Positions 45,858-54,889 of a stretch of 64,000 nucleotides of DNA are shown here, in pieces. Made by a program: the position numbers and the translations under genes. The stretch spans positions 35,173 to 99,172 of the forward strand of contig JAFEEB010000029.1 in NCBI GenBank assembly GCA_018241325.1. Reading direction: 5' to 3'. The notes beneath the pieces were generated by a model. That model was not told the DNA's origin, did no database searches, and saw only the letters and a program-made list of their open reading frames with translations. The stretch's first letter is position 1; each line of letters opens with the position of its first letter. Source of the stretch: Pseudomonadota bacterium (lineage in GTDB: Bacteria > Pseudomonadota > Gammaproteobacteria > Burkholderiales > Burkholderiaceae_C).

Positions 45858-48308
45858 ATGTCTGGAACCACGCCCCTGCCCGCCACGCCGATCGACCTGC
45901 CGCTGCTGCCGCTGCGCGACGTGGTGGTGTTTCCGCACATGGTCATCCCGCTGTTCGTGGGCCGGCCCAAGAGCATCAAGGCGCTGGAGAGCGCCATGGC
46001 CGCCGACCGGCGCATCATGCTGGTGGCGCAAAAGACGGCGGCCAAGGACGAGCCCGCCGTCACCGATATGTTCGAGGTGGGCTGCGTCTCCACCATCTTG
46101 CAGATGCTCAAGCTCCCCGACGGCACCGTGAAGGTGCTGGTCGAGGGCCAGCAGCGGGCCACGGTCACGCACATCGAAGAAGGCGAGACGCACTTCATGA
46201 CCACCGTCACGCCGCTGGAGGTGTCGGCCGGTGACAAGGACAACGCCGAGGTCGAGGCGCTGCGCCGCGCGGTGATGCAGCAGTTCGACCAGTACGTCAA
46301 GCTCAACAAGAAGATCCCGCCCGAGATCCTCACCTCCATCGCCAGCATCGACGAGCCCGGCCGCCTGGCCGACACCATTGCCGCGCACCTGCCGCTCAAG
46401 CTGGAGAACAAGCAGGCCGTGCTCGATTTGGCCAGCGTCAAGGAGCGGCTGGAAAGCCTGTTCGAGCAGCTCGAGCGCGAGGTGGACATCCTCAACGTGG
46501 ACAAAAAAATCCGCGGCCGCGTCAAGCGCCAGATGGAGAAAAACCAGCGCGACTTCTATCTCAACGAGCAGGTCAAGGCCATCCAGAAGGAGCTGGGCGA
46601 GGGCGAAGAGGGCGCTGACATCGACGAGATCGAGAAGAAGATCAAGGCCGCGCGCATGCCCAAGGACGCGCGCAAGAAGGCCGATGCCGAGCTGAAAAAG
46701 CTCAAGCTCATGTCGCCCATGTCGGCCGAGGCCACCGTGGTGCGCAACTACATCGACGTGCTGGTGGGCCTGCCCTGGGCCAAGAAGACCAAGATCAAGC
46801 ACGACCTGGCCTACGCCGAGCAGGTGCTGAACGAAGACCACTACGGCCTGGAGAAGGTCAAGGACCGCATCCTCGAATACCTCGCGGTGCAGCGGCGCGT
46901 GGACAAGGTCAAGGCGCCCATTCTGTGCCTGGTGGGCCCGCCCGGCGTGGGCAAGACCTCGCTGGGCCAGTCGGTGGCCAAGGCCACGGGCCGCAAGTAC
47001 GTGCGCATGGCGCTGGGCGGCATGCGCGACGAGGCTGAAATCCGCGGCCACCGCCGCACCTACATCGGCGCCATGCCGGGCAAGGTGCTGCAAAGCCTGA
47101 ACAAGGTGGGCACGCGCAACCCGCTGTTCTTGCTTGATGAGATCGACAAGCTGGGCATGGACTTTCGCGGCGACCCCTCCAGCGCGCTGCTGGAAGTGCT
47201 GGACCCCGAGCAGAACCACACCTTCAGCGACCACTACGTCGAGGTGGATTTCGACCTGTCGGACGTGATGTTCGTGGCCACCAGCAACTCGATGAACATC
47301 CCGCCGGCGCTGCTGGATCGCATGGAGGTGATCCGCCTGGCGGGCTACACCGAGGACGAGAAGGTCAACATCGCCGTTAAGTACCTGCTGCCCAAGCAGC
47401 TCAAGAACAACGGCGTGAAGGAGAGCGAGCTCGAAGTCGGCGAAGACGCGGTGCGCGACATCGTGCGCTACTACACCCGCGAGGCCGGCGTGCGTGCGCT
47501 CGAGCGCGAGCTCTCCAAGATCTGCCGCAAGGTCGTCAAGGCCCTGCAGCTCGGCCAGATGAAGCCGCGCGTCGTGGTCTCGGCCGAGAACCTCAACGAG
47601 TTTCTGGGCGTGCGCAAATTCAGCTTTGGCCGGGCTGAACACAAGAACCAGGTGGGTCAGGTGGTCGGTCTGGCCTGGACCGAGGTGGGGGGCGATCTGC
47701 TCACCATCGAGGCCGCCACCATGCCCGGCAAGGGCGCCATCCAGCGCACCGGCCAGTTGGGCGAGGTGATGAAGGAGTCGGTGGACGCCGCGCGCACCGT
47801 GGTGCGCTCGCGCGCGCACGCGCTGGGCATCAAGGACGAGCAGTTCGACAAGCGCGACATCCACATCCACGTGCCCGACGGCGCCACGCCCAAGGACGGC
47901 CCCAGCGCCGGCGCGGCCATGACCACGGCCATGGTGTCGGCGCTCACCGGCATCCCGGTGCGCGCCGACGTGGCCATGACCGGCGAGATCACCCTGCGCG
48001 GAGAGATCACGGCCATTGGCGGCCTGAAGGAAAAGCTGCTGGCGGCCCTGCGTGGCGGCATCAAGACGGTGTTGATCCCGGAGGAGAACGTCAAGGACTT
48101 GCAGGAGATTCCCGTCAACGTCAAAGAGCACCTGACCATCACGCCGGTGCGCTGGATCGACAAAGTGCTGGAGATCGCGCTGGAGCGCCGGCCCATGCCC
48201 TTGGCCGACGACGACGCCGGCGTGGTGCCGCCCGCTGCCGTGGCCGCCGCCGCGGCGGCCCCCGAGGCCAAGCGCAAGACCGTGAGAGGCGGCGCGGTCA
48301 AACACTGA
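45858..48308 (+). CDS. lon: Lon endopeptidase (AAA+ Ser-Lys protease)
   Basis: Soluble ATP-dependent protease for misfolded and regulatory proteins; 816 residues. N-terminal substrate-binding domain ([20 protein letters not shown]), coiled coil near 190-270, AAA+ module with Walker [10 protein letters not shown] and Walker B FLLDEIDK, and protease domain with catalytic Ser in DGPSAGAAM and Lys in the EEKLLAAL-type region ([14 protein letters not shown]). The C-terminal 30 residues (Ala-rich, then charged) vary between species. AAGGA precedes the ATG. Confidence 0.97.
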   Translation: MSGTTPLPATPIDLPLLPLRDVVVFPHMVIPLFVGRPKSIKALESAMAADRRIMLVAQKTAAKDEPAVTDMFEVGCVSTILQMLKLPDGTVKVLVEGQQRATVTHIEEGETHFMTTVTPLEVSAGDKDNAEVEALRRAVMQQFDQYVKLNKKIPPEILTSIASIDEPGRLADTIAAHLPLKLENKQAVLDLASVKERLESLFEQLEREVDILNVDKKIRGRVKRQMEKNQRDFYLNEQVKAIQKELGEGEEGADIDEIEKKIKAARMPKDARKKADAELKKLKLMSPMSAEATVVRNYIDVLVGLPWAKKTKIKHDLAYAEQVLNEDHYGLEKVKDRILEYLAVQRRVDKVKAPILCLVGPPGVGKTSLGQSVAKATGRKYVRMALGGMRDEAEIRGHRRTYIGAMPGKVLQSLNKVGTRNPLFLLDEIDKLGMDFRGDPSSALLEVLDPEQNHTFSDHYVEVDFDLSDVMFVATSNSMNIPPALLDRMEVIRLAGYTEDEKVNIAVKYLLPKQLKNNGVKESELEVGEDAVRDIVRYYTREAGVRALERELSKICRKVVKALQLGQMKPRVVVSAENLNEFLGVRKFSFGRAEHKNQVGQVVGLAWTEVGGDLLTIEAATMPGKGAIQRTGQLGEVMKESVDAARTVVRSRAHALGIKDEQFDKRDIHIHVPDGATPKDGPSAGAAMTTAMVSALTGIPVRADVAMTGEITLRGEITAIGGLKEKLLAALRGGIKTVLIPEENVKDLQEIPVNVKEHLTITPVRWIDKVLEIALERRPMPLADDDAGVVPPAAVAAAAAAPEAKRKTVRGGAVKH

Positions 48309-48371
48309 CAAGGCCCGGCCGGCCGCGCAAAAATTTTTGGCTTCTCGCTCGAACGCTGCCGTTTTTCAGGC

Positions 48372-48377
48372 TACAAT
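48372..48377 (+). promoter_or_regulatory. Candidate -10 element of the tRNA-Gly gene
   Basis: TACAAT at 48372-48377 sits 14 bases before the tRNA 5' end, the right distance for a sigma-70 -10 box. The -35 region (about 48349-48354, TCGAAC) is poor. Confidence 0.45.
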
Positions 48378-48391
48378 GCAAGGCTTGCAAC

Positions 48392-48467
48392 GCGGGAATA
48401 GCTCAGTTGGTAGAGCGCAACCTTGCCAAGGTTGAGGTCGCGAGTTCGAGCCTCGTTTCCCGCTCCA
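48392..48467 (+). tRNA. tRNA-Gly (anticodon GCC)
   Basis: 76-base cloverleaf with encoded CCA; acceptor GCGGGAA/TTCCCGC, D arm GCTCAGTTGGTAGAGC, anticodon loop TTGCCAA giving GCC, T loop GAGTTCGAGCCTC. It is followed by a strong terminator at 48511. Confidence 0.97.
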
Positions 48468-48510
48468 ATCATCCAGTGTCCGGTTCACCAAGCCGGTCGC
48501 TCCAGCCAAG

Positions 48511-48539
48511 AAAAAGGAAGCATCCGCTTCCTTTTTTTT
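48511..48539 (+). terminator. Rho-independent terminator between tRNA-Gly and tRNA-Cys
   Basis: AAAAAGGAAGC (48511-48521) pairs with GCTTCCTTTTT across an ATCC loop, leaving further T. It ends the tRNA-Gly transcript, so tRNA-Cys and tRNA-Leu must have their own promoter or rely on read-through. Confidence 0.9.
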
Positions 48540-48554
48540 CAGCTGGCCGAACAC

Positions 48555-48628
48555 GGCGCGATAGCAAAGCGGTTATGCAACGGATTGCAAATCCGTCCAG
48601 TCCGGTTCGACTCCGGATCGCGCCTCCA
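48555..48628 (+). tRNA. tRNA-Cys (anticodon GCA)
   Basis: 74-base cloverleaf with encoded CCA; acceptor GGCGCGA/TCGCGCC, anticodon loop TTGCAAA giving GCA, T loop CGGTTCGACTCCG. It is the second of three tRNA genes within 412 bases. Confidence 0.97.
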
Positions 48629-48710
48629 CCTTCCCCACCCTGCATTCCGATCGACGCCGCCCGCTGCTCATGTCAACGCGGGAGCGTGCAGCCTGCGACA
48701 ATGCACGTTG

Positions 48711-48803
48711 GCCCCGGTGGTGAAATCGGTAGACACAGCGGACTTAAAATCCGCCGCTTTCCCGCAAGGGCGCGTGCCGGTTCGACCCCGGCCCGGGGTA
48801 CCA
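48711..48803 (+). tRNA. tRNA-Leu (anticodon TAA)
   Basis: 93-base class II tRNA with a long variable arm and encoded CCA. Acceptor GCCCCGG pairs with CCGGGGT with one G-T pair at the top; anticodon loop CTTAAAA gives TAA; T loop CGGTTCGACCCCG. A GACAAT -10-like element lies at 48697-48702. The next protein gene starts 26 bases after the CCA. Confidence 0.96.
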
Positions 48804-48828
48804 GGTCACAACACAAGGAATCAACGCC

Positions 48829-49455
48829 ATGAATCACGACGATGCACCCTTCGAGATTCACGTGCATGGCGACGTGAAGCTGCGTCCGGACGTGGGCTTC
48901 GATGCCCTGCAGGATGCCCTCAAACCCCTCTGGAAGTACGCCGGCGCGCGCTCGCTGGCCGATGGCGCCGCCAGCCTGTACGAAGACGAGCCGGGCATCC
49001 GCTTCGATCCGGCCGAGCACCTGCTGCAGATGTGCTGGACGCTGGCCGGCGACGAGGACTTTCGCCAGCAGCTGGACGACATGTGCATGAACCTCAACGA
49101 GGTCAGCGCCGAGGGCGCGGCCATCGAGGTGACGCTGTACGACGCCGAATACGACGAGGACGACGAGGAGGCCGGGCGCGAGTCGCGCGACGACTTCGTG
49201 CTGCTGTTCGTCGGCCCCACGCCGCAGGCCATCATGCAGGCGCAGCGCGACCTGCTGGTGGAAGACGTCGTCAACCTGATGGAGCGCCACTTCGACGGCG
49301 CCGAGCTGGGCGGCGTGGTGGGCGAGATCGACAAGCTGTTTTCGGCGCGCTTCGACGCGCTGGTGAACTCGCTGCAGATCAGCAAGCCGCCACGCGGCGC
49401 CGGCGGGGGCTCGCCGGGCCACGGTGGTGGCCGGCGCCCGCGCCATCTGCATTGA
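48829..49455 (+). CDS. Conserved hypothetical protein with acidic central loop
   Basis: 208 residues, no signal peptide or membrane segment, no catalytic motif I can recognise. The N-terminal half (FEIHVHGDVKLRPDVGFDAL) looks like a mixed alpha/beta domain, the centre has a strongly acidic loop (YDAEYDEDDEEAGRESRDD), then a helical segment (IMQAQRDLLVEDVVNLMERH), and a Gly/Arg/His-rich tail. I have seen similar uncharacterised proteins in Comamonadaceae but cannot name a function. It follows tRNA-Leu(TAA) so closely that its mRNA 5' end is probably made by tRNA processing. Confidence 0.8.
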   Translation: MNHDDAPFEIHVHGDVKLRPDVGFDALQDALKPLWKYAGARSLADGAASLYEDEPGIRFDPAEHLLQMCWTLAGDEDFRQQLDDMCMNLNEVSAEGAAIEVTLYDAEYDEDDEEAGRESRDDFVLLFVGPTPQAIMQAQRDLLVEDVVNLMERHFDGAELGGVVGEIDKLFSARFDALVNSLQISKPPRGAGGGSPGHGGGRRPRHLH

Positions 49456-49668
49456 CAACCTGCCTTCGGGCTTTGGTCGCTTTCCTTGGCGGCGCTCTTC
49501 AGGCGATTGTCCGGAGTTCGAGCCTGAAGGACTGGGGCGCCATCGCGCTGGCCCCGCGGTCGATCGATATCCATGTTGCCGATGCGAGATGCACAGTGCG
49601 CGCCAACAAGGCACAGAAGGCCTGTCACCGCCCCGGCGCGGCCCGCTCGTGCCCTATCGGGTTGAGAC

Positions 49669-52600
49669 TCAAGCCCGCCGCGTCCAGCGGCCGAACGGCA
49701 GCTTGCCTTCGCGCTTGACCTTGGGGCCGCTGATGGTCGGGGTCTGGTAGCCCAGGTCCTTGAGTTCCCGGCGCACGCCCAGTACCAGTTGCTGAAAGCT
49801 CAAGGCCCGGTGCGAGGCGCGCAGGCGCTTGACCAGCGTGAAGGTGAACGCGCCATAGGCGGTGCTGCCGTGGTCGTACTCGGCCGCCAGTTCCTGCTCG
49901 TCGGCCGCGAACAGCAACAAGGGCACGTAGGGGCCGAAGTGGCCGAGCGCGGCCTTGGCCGCTTCGAAGCTGTCGCGGTCGGTGGACCACAGCGCCTTGG
50001 CTTCGCCCAGTCCCCGGCGGCACAGCTGAGTGGCGTCGGGCAGCTGCCGTTGCGCCTTTTTGTCGGCGCGAAAAGTCCGCCCCGCGCGCGCGGCCTGCTC
50101 GACGAAGTCGCGCGGCACCCACATCTGGTGGGCTGCGTCCCAGCGCAGCATGCGGTGGCGCACGTCGTCGGGCGGGTCGATGCCGCGCACGCGCTGCCCG
50201 CCGCGGCTCATGCCGCCGGCATGGCAGCAATCGAAGATGGCCAGGAAGCTGGCGCCGTAGGGCAACTGGCTGTAGTACTGCTGGAAGTCCTTGTCGGTGA
50301 AGGCGTGCTCGGGCTGCCAGTCGAAGTCCACCGGCACCAGGGTTTCGTCGCTGCGCTCGGGTTGGCCGTCGGCGCCGTAGCGGGGCAACTGCGCACCGTG
50401 GCCGGAGTAGAAGAACACGCGCTCATCGTCGGGCCCCACGCCATCGGCCAGCCAGTCCAGGCGCTCCAGCAGGCCGGCGCGGGTGGCGCGCGCATCGGTC
50501 AGCACGCGAATGTCATCGGCCTCGAAGCCGCATTCCTGCAGCAGCGCGCTCATCAGATAGACGTCGTTGATGCAGCCGTTCAGGCGCATGTCGGGCTTTG
50601 GATATTCGTTGATGCCCATGAGCAGCGCGCGCCGCCGCACGCGCCGGGGCACGGGCAGCGGCGCGGCCGGCCGCGGACCTGGACGGATGGCGGACTCGGG
50701 CAGCAGGCGCGGCAGGATGTCGCTGGCCACGCGCGGCTGCGCCAGGTAGGCCGCGCCATCGTGGTGGATGGGCGGAGCCAAAAAGCTCTCGGTGACGGTG
50801 TGGGTGCGCGCGTCGTTGCCGGGCAGCGGGCGCGTGAAGACCATGTCTTGCGGGTTGTAGAGCTCGAACCACTGGCCGATGCCCTGGCCCTGGGCGTCGT
50901 ACAGCGGCTCGATGCGGCCGCCCAAGGCCGAGCGCAGGGCCGGATGTCCGAGCTGCGAGCCGAAGCTGAACAGCCCGCAGCCGCTCAGCAGCGCCCCCTC
51001 GCCGGCGGCCACCATGCGCCGAAACAGGTCATAGCAGCCCAGGCTGCCCAGGTCGTGCGCGCACACCAACTGCGGCCGGAAGTCCTGGTATTGCTGGCGC
51101 AGGGTGTTCACCAGCGCATCGCGCAGCGGCGGGCTTTCCGACCATTTCAAGGCCATGCCGGCCGTCCAGCGCACTTGCTCGTCGATCGATTCCGTCAGGC
51201 CGGCGTTGTCCAGGGCGGGTGCGGGCCCCGGGGCCTGGAGGCCCAGCCAGCTCAGGGCGCGCGTCACCGTCCAGGCGTCGAGCGGGTGGTCGTCAAACAG
51301 CGCGTCGTAGCGCGCGAAGCGGTACTCCAGCGCGCCCTGGTAGCCTGCCTTGCGCGCGCTGGCCTCGAAGGCATCATGCCATTGCCGCTGCCACCGGGCC
51401 TGGGCGGGCTCGTCGCCATGGACGCCGCCGTGAACCATCCACACGCGCAGCGGCGCCGCATCGGCCGGCGAGGGCGTCGGATCTTGTGTCGCCGACACGC
51501 GGGCCGACGGCGAGGGTTGCGTGGGCGGCAGCTGGCCTTGGGCGGCCAGGGCCTGGGCGTGCGCCTGGGCGTTCAGGCGCTCCTCGATCTTGTCCAGCGT
51601 GCGGCGCATGGTGTCGGCCGCCAGGGGCGTGTCCGGCAGCAGGGCGCGGCTGACGGCATCGGATTCGGCGACGCCCAGTTGGTCCGCCAGGTACTGCACC
51701 ATCCAGGCCAGCGACTGCTGGTTGTCGTTGGGGGGCGTGGTGTCCAGTGCCAGGGTGCGGGTCGTGCTCACCGCGCGTGTCGGCAAGGCGGCGGGCGTGT
51801 CCAGGCGCGGTGACGGCAAGAACAGGTCCTGGAACGGGTTGGTGGCCAGTGCCGCTGCACAGCGTGCGCCCAGGGGCGCCAAACCCCAGCGCTGGCACAG
51901 GAAGGCCAACAGGCTGCTGTGGTCGTACACGGTGGAGTCCACCCCGGCCGCAAGCCAGGGCGAGGCCAGCACGGCGGGCACCCGCACGCCCAGGCGGTCG
52001 AAGCCGAAGCCCAGGTCGCCATCGGGCCCGAGCGGCGCGACCTGGTCGTCGGGCGGCACCGCCGCAGGCGGCGGGACGTGGTCGAAGAAGCCGCCGTGCT
52101 CGTCGTACAGCACCGCGAACAGGGTTTGCTGCCACAAGGCCTCGTTGGCACGCAGCGCGCCATAGACGTCGGCGATGAGCTGATCGCCCAGGCCGATGTC
52201 GTGCGGCGGGTGCTGGTCGTTGGGCTTGTCGGCCAGGGGCAGCTTGAAGTAGCGCGGCTCGATGAAGACGAACTCGGGAAAATCCTCGGGCTTGCACTGG
52301 GCCACGTCCTGGGCGAAGCGGTCGGCTGGGTTGCGCAGGTCGGGGATGGTCCAGGTCTGGGTCAGCAGCAGGGTCAGCGAGACGTCGTGGCTGTAGATGC
52401 GTGTGCGCAGCCCGGCATCGTGAAAGCGGTTGAAGATGGTCGGCAGGTCGTAATGCCGAAACAGCGGACCCATGCCCGCCAAGCCCTCGGGCATGCGCAG
52501 GTTGCCGCGCGTGGTGCCCGCCAGCGCAAAGATGCGGTTGGGCCAGGTGGGCCCTGGGACGGAGGAAAACCAGCGGTCGCAAATGGTGAACTGCGTGGCC

Positions 52601-53043
52601 AGGGTGTGCAGCGCGGGAATGGCCCCGGTGGACGTGGTGTCCGCCGGGAAGTGGCGCATGACCTGGCTGATGCTCCGGCCCAGCGTCGCCGGATTGAAGA
52701 CCGATTGGTACTTGTCGTAGGCATCGGCGACGAAGCCGTTCATCACCGGCGCGGACAGGCTGCCGCCGAGTTGGCGCTTGACGTCCACGAAATCGTGGGA
52801 GGGGTCGAAGTCCGCACTTTCACCCAGGCTCTTGCGGTCCAGGCTGGACGCGGCGTCGCCGGTCAATGGCACCGCCGAACCGCCCGGCTGCGCCGGGTTG
52901 CCGTGCGCGGGATCGGCCAGGTAGCGCAACGCGGCCTGCACGCCCTCCAGCCCCGCAATGCGCTGGTCCAGCGCGCCCAGCAGATGGTCGAAGGAGCGGT
53001 TCTCGAGCATGAGCACGACGACGTGCTGGATGGGGTGCGCCAT
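49669..53043 (-). CDS. Phospholipase C-type phosphoesterase fused to a caspase-family (C14) protease
   Basis: 1124 residues, no signal peptide or membrane helix, so probably cytoplasmic. Residues 1 to about 430 are a phosphoesterase domain (phospholipase C/acid phosphatase type): ENRSFDH at 14-20, PGPTWPNR, and YDEHGGFFDHV from 313. A proline-rich linker leads to a hydrolase-like middle domain (about 531-750) with AHDLGSLG at 662-669. The C-terminus (about 803-1100) is a caspase fold: GINEYP, catalytic His 882 in YSGHGAQ and Cys 940 in FDCCHAGG. Secreted phospholipases of this family normally carry Tat signals; lacking one and being joined to a caspase suggests an intracellular, protease-controlled lipase, as in regulated cell death. 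GGAGAG precedes ATG 53043. Function is inference. Confidence 0.85.
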   Translation of the reverse strand: MAHPIQHVVVLMLENRSFDHLLGALDQRIAGLEGVQAALRYLADPAHGNPAQPGGSAVPLTGDAASSLDRKSLGESADFDPSHDFVDVKRQLGGSLSAPVMNGFVADAYDKYQSVFNPATLGRSISQVMRHFPADTTSTGAIPALHTLATQFTICDRWFSSVPGPTWPNRIFALAGTTRGNLRMPEGLAGMGPLFRHYDLPTIFNRFHDAGLRTRIYSHDVSLTLLLTQTWTIPDLRNPADRFAQDVAQCKPEDFPEFVFIEPRYFKLPLADKPNDQHPPHDIGLGDQLIADVYGALRANEALWQQTLFAVLYDEHGGFFDHVPPPAAVPPDDQVAPLGPDGDLGFGFDRLGVRVPAVLASPWLAAGVDSTVYDHSSLLAFLCQRWGLAPLGARCAAALATNPFQDLFLPSPRLDTPAALPTRAVSTTRTLALDTTPPNDNQQSLAWMVQYLADQLGVAESDAVSRALLPDTPLAADTMRRTLDKIEERLNAQAHAQALAAQGQLPPTQPSPSARVSATQDPTPSPADAAPLRVWMVHGGVHGDEPAQARWQRQWHDAFEASARKAGYQGALEYRFARYDALFDDHPLDAWTVTRALSWLGLQAPGPAPALDNAGLTESIDEQVRWTAGMALKWSESPPLRDALVNTLRQQYQDFRPQLVCAHDLGSLGCYDLFRRMVAAGEGALLSGCGLFSFGSQLGHPALRSALGGRIEPLYDAQGQGIGQWFELYNPQDMVFTRPLPGNDARTHTVTESFLAPPIHHDGAAYLAQPRVASDILPRLLPESAIRPGPRPAAPLPVPRRVRRRALLMGINEYPKPDMRLNGCINDVYLMSALLQECGFEADDIRVLTDARATRAGLLERLDWLADGVGPDDERVFFYSGHGAQLPRYGADGQPERSDETLVPVDFDWQPEHAFTDKDFQQYYSQLPYGASFLAIFDCCHAGGMSRGGQRVRGIDPPDDVRHRMLRWDAAHQMWVPRDFVEQAARAGRTFRADKKAQRQLPDATQLCRRGLGEAKALWSTDRDSFEAAKAALGHFGPYVPLLLFAADEQELAAEYDHGSTAYGAFTFTLVKRLRASHRALSFQQLVLGVRRELKDLGYQTPTISGPKVKREGKLPFGRWTRRA

Positions 53044-53078
53044 GATCGGGTCTCTCCTGCGACGTGCCCCGCATCCGT

Positions 53079-53101
53079 CCGCTGCGCGGGGTTCGCAGCG
53101 G
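53079..53101 (-). promoter_or_regulatory. Perfect 8-bp palindrome upstream of the phosphoesterase-caspase gene
   Basis: CCGCTGCG (53079-53086) and CGCAGCGG (53094-53101) with a seven-base spacer lie 36-58 bases before the start codon. It could be an operator for an unlinked regulator or a hairpin in the leader; there is no T tract, so it is not a terminator. Confidence 0.4.
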
Positions 53102-53223
53102 AGGTAGAGAGCTTGTGCCGCAACAGTAGCGGCGTCGCTTGCGCCCTGCTGTTACAAAAAGTCAGGCGCGCCCAAAGGCACCGGCCGCATCGACAGGGCA
53201 AGGGGCTGCGGCGGCCCCCCGGC

Positions 53224-54780
53224 TCACGCCGTGGCGATGGCGATACCCTTGAACTGGCCGCTGGCAATGCGCTTTTGCCACTCGGCCGGGCCGGTGTTGT
53301 GCACGCTGGTGCCGCTGGCGTCCACGGCCACGGTGACGGGCATGTCCACCACGTCGAATTCGTAGATGGCCTCCATGCCCAGGTCCTCGAAGCCGACTAC
53401 GCGGGCGTGCTTGATGGCCTTGCTGACCAGGTAGGCCGCGCCGCCCACGGCCATCAGGTAGGCGCTGCCGTTGTCCTTGATGGCCTCGATGGCGACGGGG
53501 CCGCGCTCGGCCTTGCCGATCATGGCGATCAGGCCGGTTTGCTCCAGCATCATGCGGGTGAACTTGTCCATGCGCGTGGCGGTGGTGGGGCCGGCAGGGC
53601 CCACCACCTCGTCGCGCACCGGATCGACCGGGCCGACGTAGTAGATCACGCGGTTGGTGAAGTCCACCGGCAGCTTCTCGCCCTTGGCCAGCATGTCCTG
53701 GATGCGCTTGTGCGCGGCGTCGCGGCCCGTCAGCATCTTGCCGTTCAACAGCAGCGTTTGGCCGGGCGTCCAGCTGGCCACTTCTTCCTTGGTCAAGCTG
53801 TCGAGGTTCACGCGCTGGCTGGTCTCGGTGTTGGGGGCCCATTGCACCTTGGGCCACAGGTCCAGGCTGGGCGCCTCCAGGTACACGGGGCCGCTGCCGT
53901 CCATCACGAAGTGCGCGTGGCGCGTGGCGGCGCAGTTGGGGATCATGGCCACGGGCTTGCTGGCCGCGTGCGTGGGGTACATCTTGATCTTGACGTCCAG
54001 CACCGTGGACAGGCCGCCCAGGCCCTGCGCGCCGATGCCCAGGGCGTTGACCTTCTCGTACAGTTCCAGGCGCAGTTCCTCGACCTGATCGAGCTTTTCG
54101 CCGCGCGCGCTCTTGGCCTGCAGTTCGTACATGTCCAGGTCGTCCATCAGGCTTTCCTTGGCCAGCAGCACCGCCTTTTCGGCCGTGCCACCGATGCCGA
54201 TGCCCAGCATGCCCGGCGGGCACCAGCCGGCGCCCATGGTGGGCACCGTCTTGAGCACCCAGTCCACCAGGCTGTCGCTGGGGTTCATCATGATCATCTT
54301 GGACTTGTTCTCGCTGCCGCCGCCCTTGGCGGCCACGGTCACATCGACGGTGTTGCCCGGCACGATCTGCACGTTGATGACGGCGGGCGTGTTGTCCCGG
54401 GTGTTCTTGCGGGCAAACAGCGGGTCGGCCACCACGCTGGCGCGCAGCGGGTTGTCGGCGTTCAGGTAGCCGCGGCGCACGCCTTCGTTGACGGCGTCTT
54501 CCAGGCTCTGATCAAAGGCAAAACCCTCGAAGCGCACATTCATGCCGATTTTCAGGAAGACGTTGACGATGCCCGTGTCCTGGCAGATCGGGCGGTGGCC
54601 CGTGGCGCTCATCTTGCTGTTGGTGAGAATCTGCGCCATCGCGTCCTTGGCGGCCGGCGATTGCTCGCGCTCGTAGGCGCGCGCCAGGTGCGCGATGTAG
54701 TCCGCGGGGTGGTAGTAGCTGATGTATTGCAGCGCGGCGGCAATGGATTCGATCAGGTCGTCTTGCTTGATGGTGGTCAT
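53224..54780 (-). CDS. fumA: Class I (4Fe-4S) fumarate hydratase
   Basis: Reversible hydration of fumarate to malate in the TCA cycle by an oxygen-sensitive iron-sulfur enzyme; 518 residues with the alpha-type N-terminal and beta-type C-terminal domains fused. Cluster Cys candidates are in RPICQDTGIVN, GWCPPGMLGIG and IPNCAATRHAHF. The C-terminal domain has the PVDPVRDEVVGPAGPTTATR substrate-binding segment. It is divergent from class II fumC across 109 bases, so the cell keeps one iron-dependent and one iron-free enzyme side by side. Confidence 0.93.
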   Translation of the reverse strand: MTTIKQDDLIESIAAALQYISYYHPADYIAHLARAYEREQSPAAKDAMAQILTNSKMSATGHRPICQDTGIVNVFLKIGMNVRFEGFAFDQSLEDAVNEGVRRGYLNADNPLRASVVADPLFARKNTRDNTPAVINVQIVPGNTVDVTVAAKGGGSENKSKMIMMNPSDSLVDWVLKTVPTMGAGWCPPGMLGIGIGGTAEKAVLLAKESLMDDLDMYELQAKSARGEKLDQVEELRLELYEKVNALGIGAQGLGGLSTVLDVKIKMYPTHAASKPVAMIPNCAATRHAHFVMDGSGPVYLEAPSLDLWPKVQWAPNTETSQRVNLDSLTKEEVASWTPGQTLLLNGKMLTGRDAAHKRIQDMLAKGEKLPVDFTNRVIYYVGPVDPVRDEVVGPAGPTTATRMDKFTRMMLEQTGLIAMIGKAERGPVAIEAIKDNGSAYLMAVGGAAYLVSKAIKHARVVGFEDLGMEAIYEFDVVDMPVTVAVDASGTSVHNTGPAEWQKRIASGQFKGIAIATA

Positions 54781-54889
54781 GGGGCTTTTCCTGGCGCGGG
54801 GCGTCGCGGGACAACGGGGGCGGCAGCAAGGTTTTGCAGGCTTGTGCTAACTTGCCAGCCAGACAAGCCCATATTTTGACAGGCCAACC

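Noticed and set aside
45828..48311. Long open frame antisense to lon (also 3690-6203 antisense to nicB and 51919-54879 antisense to the caspase and fumarase genes)
   Set aside because: High-GC third positions keep opposite frames free of stops; these translate into Arg/His/Gln-rich low-complexity sequence with no family resemblance, while the sense genes are certain.
49456..49668. Small gene or remnant between the hypothetical gene and the caspase gene
   Set aside because: Open frames are short and overlap neighbours; only an 8-bp inverted repeat (CTTCAGGC near 49497, GCCTGAAG near 49522) without T tract was seen.
48392..53043. Genomic island integrated at the tRNA-Gly/Cys/Leu cluster, carrying the caspase gene
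   Set aside because: No integrase, no repeated tRNA 3' end found up to 53223, and the caspase gene has the GC-rich codon use of the chromosome. Position near tRNAs alone is not enough.
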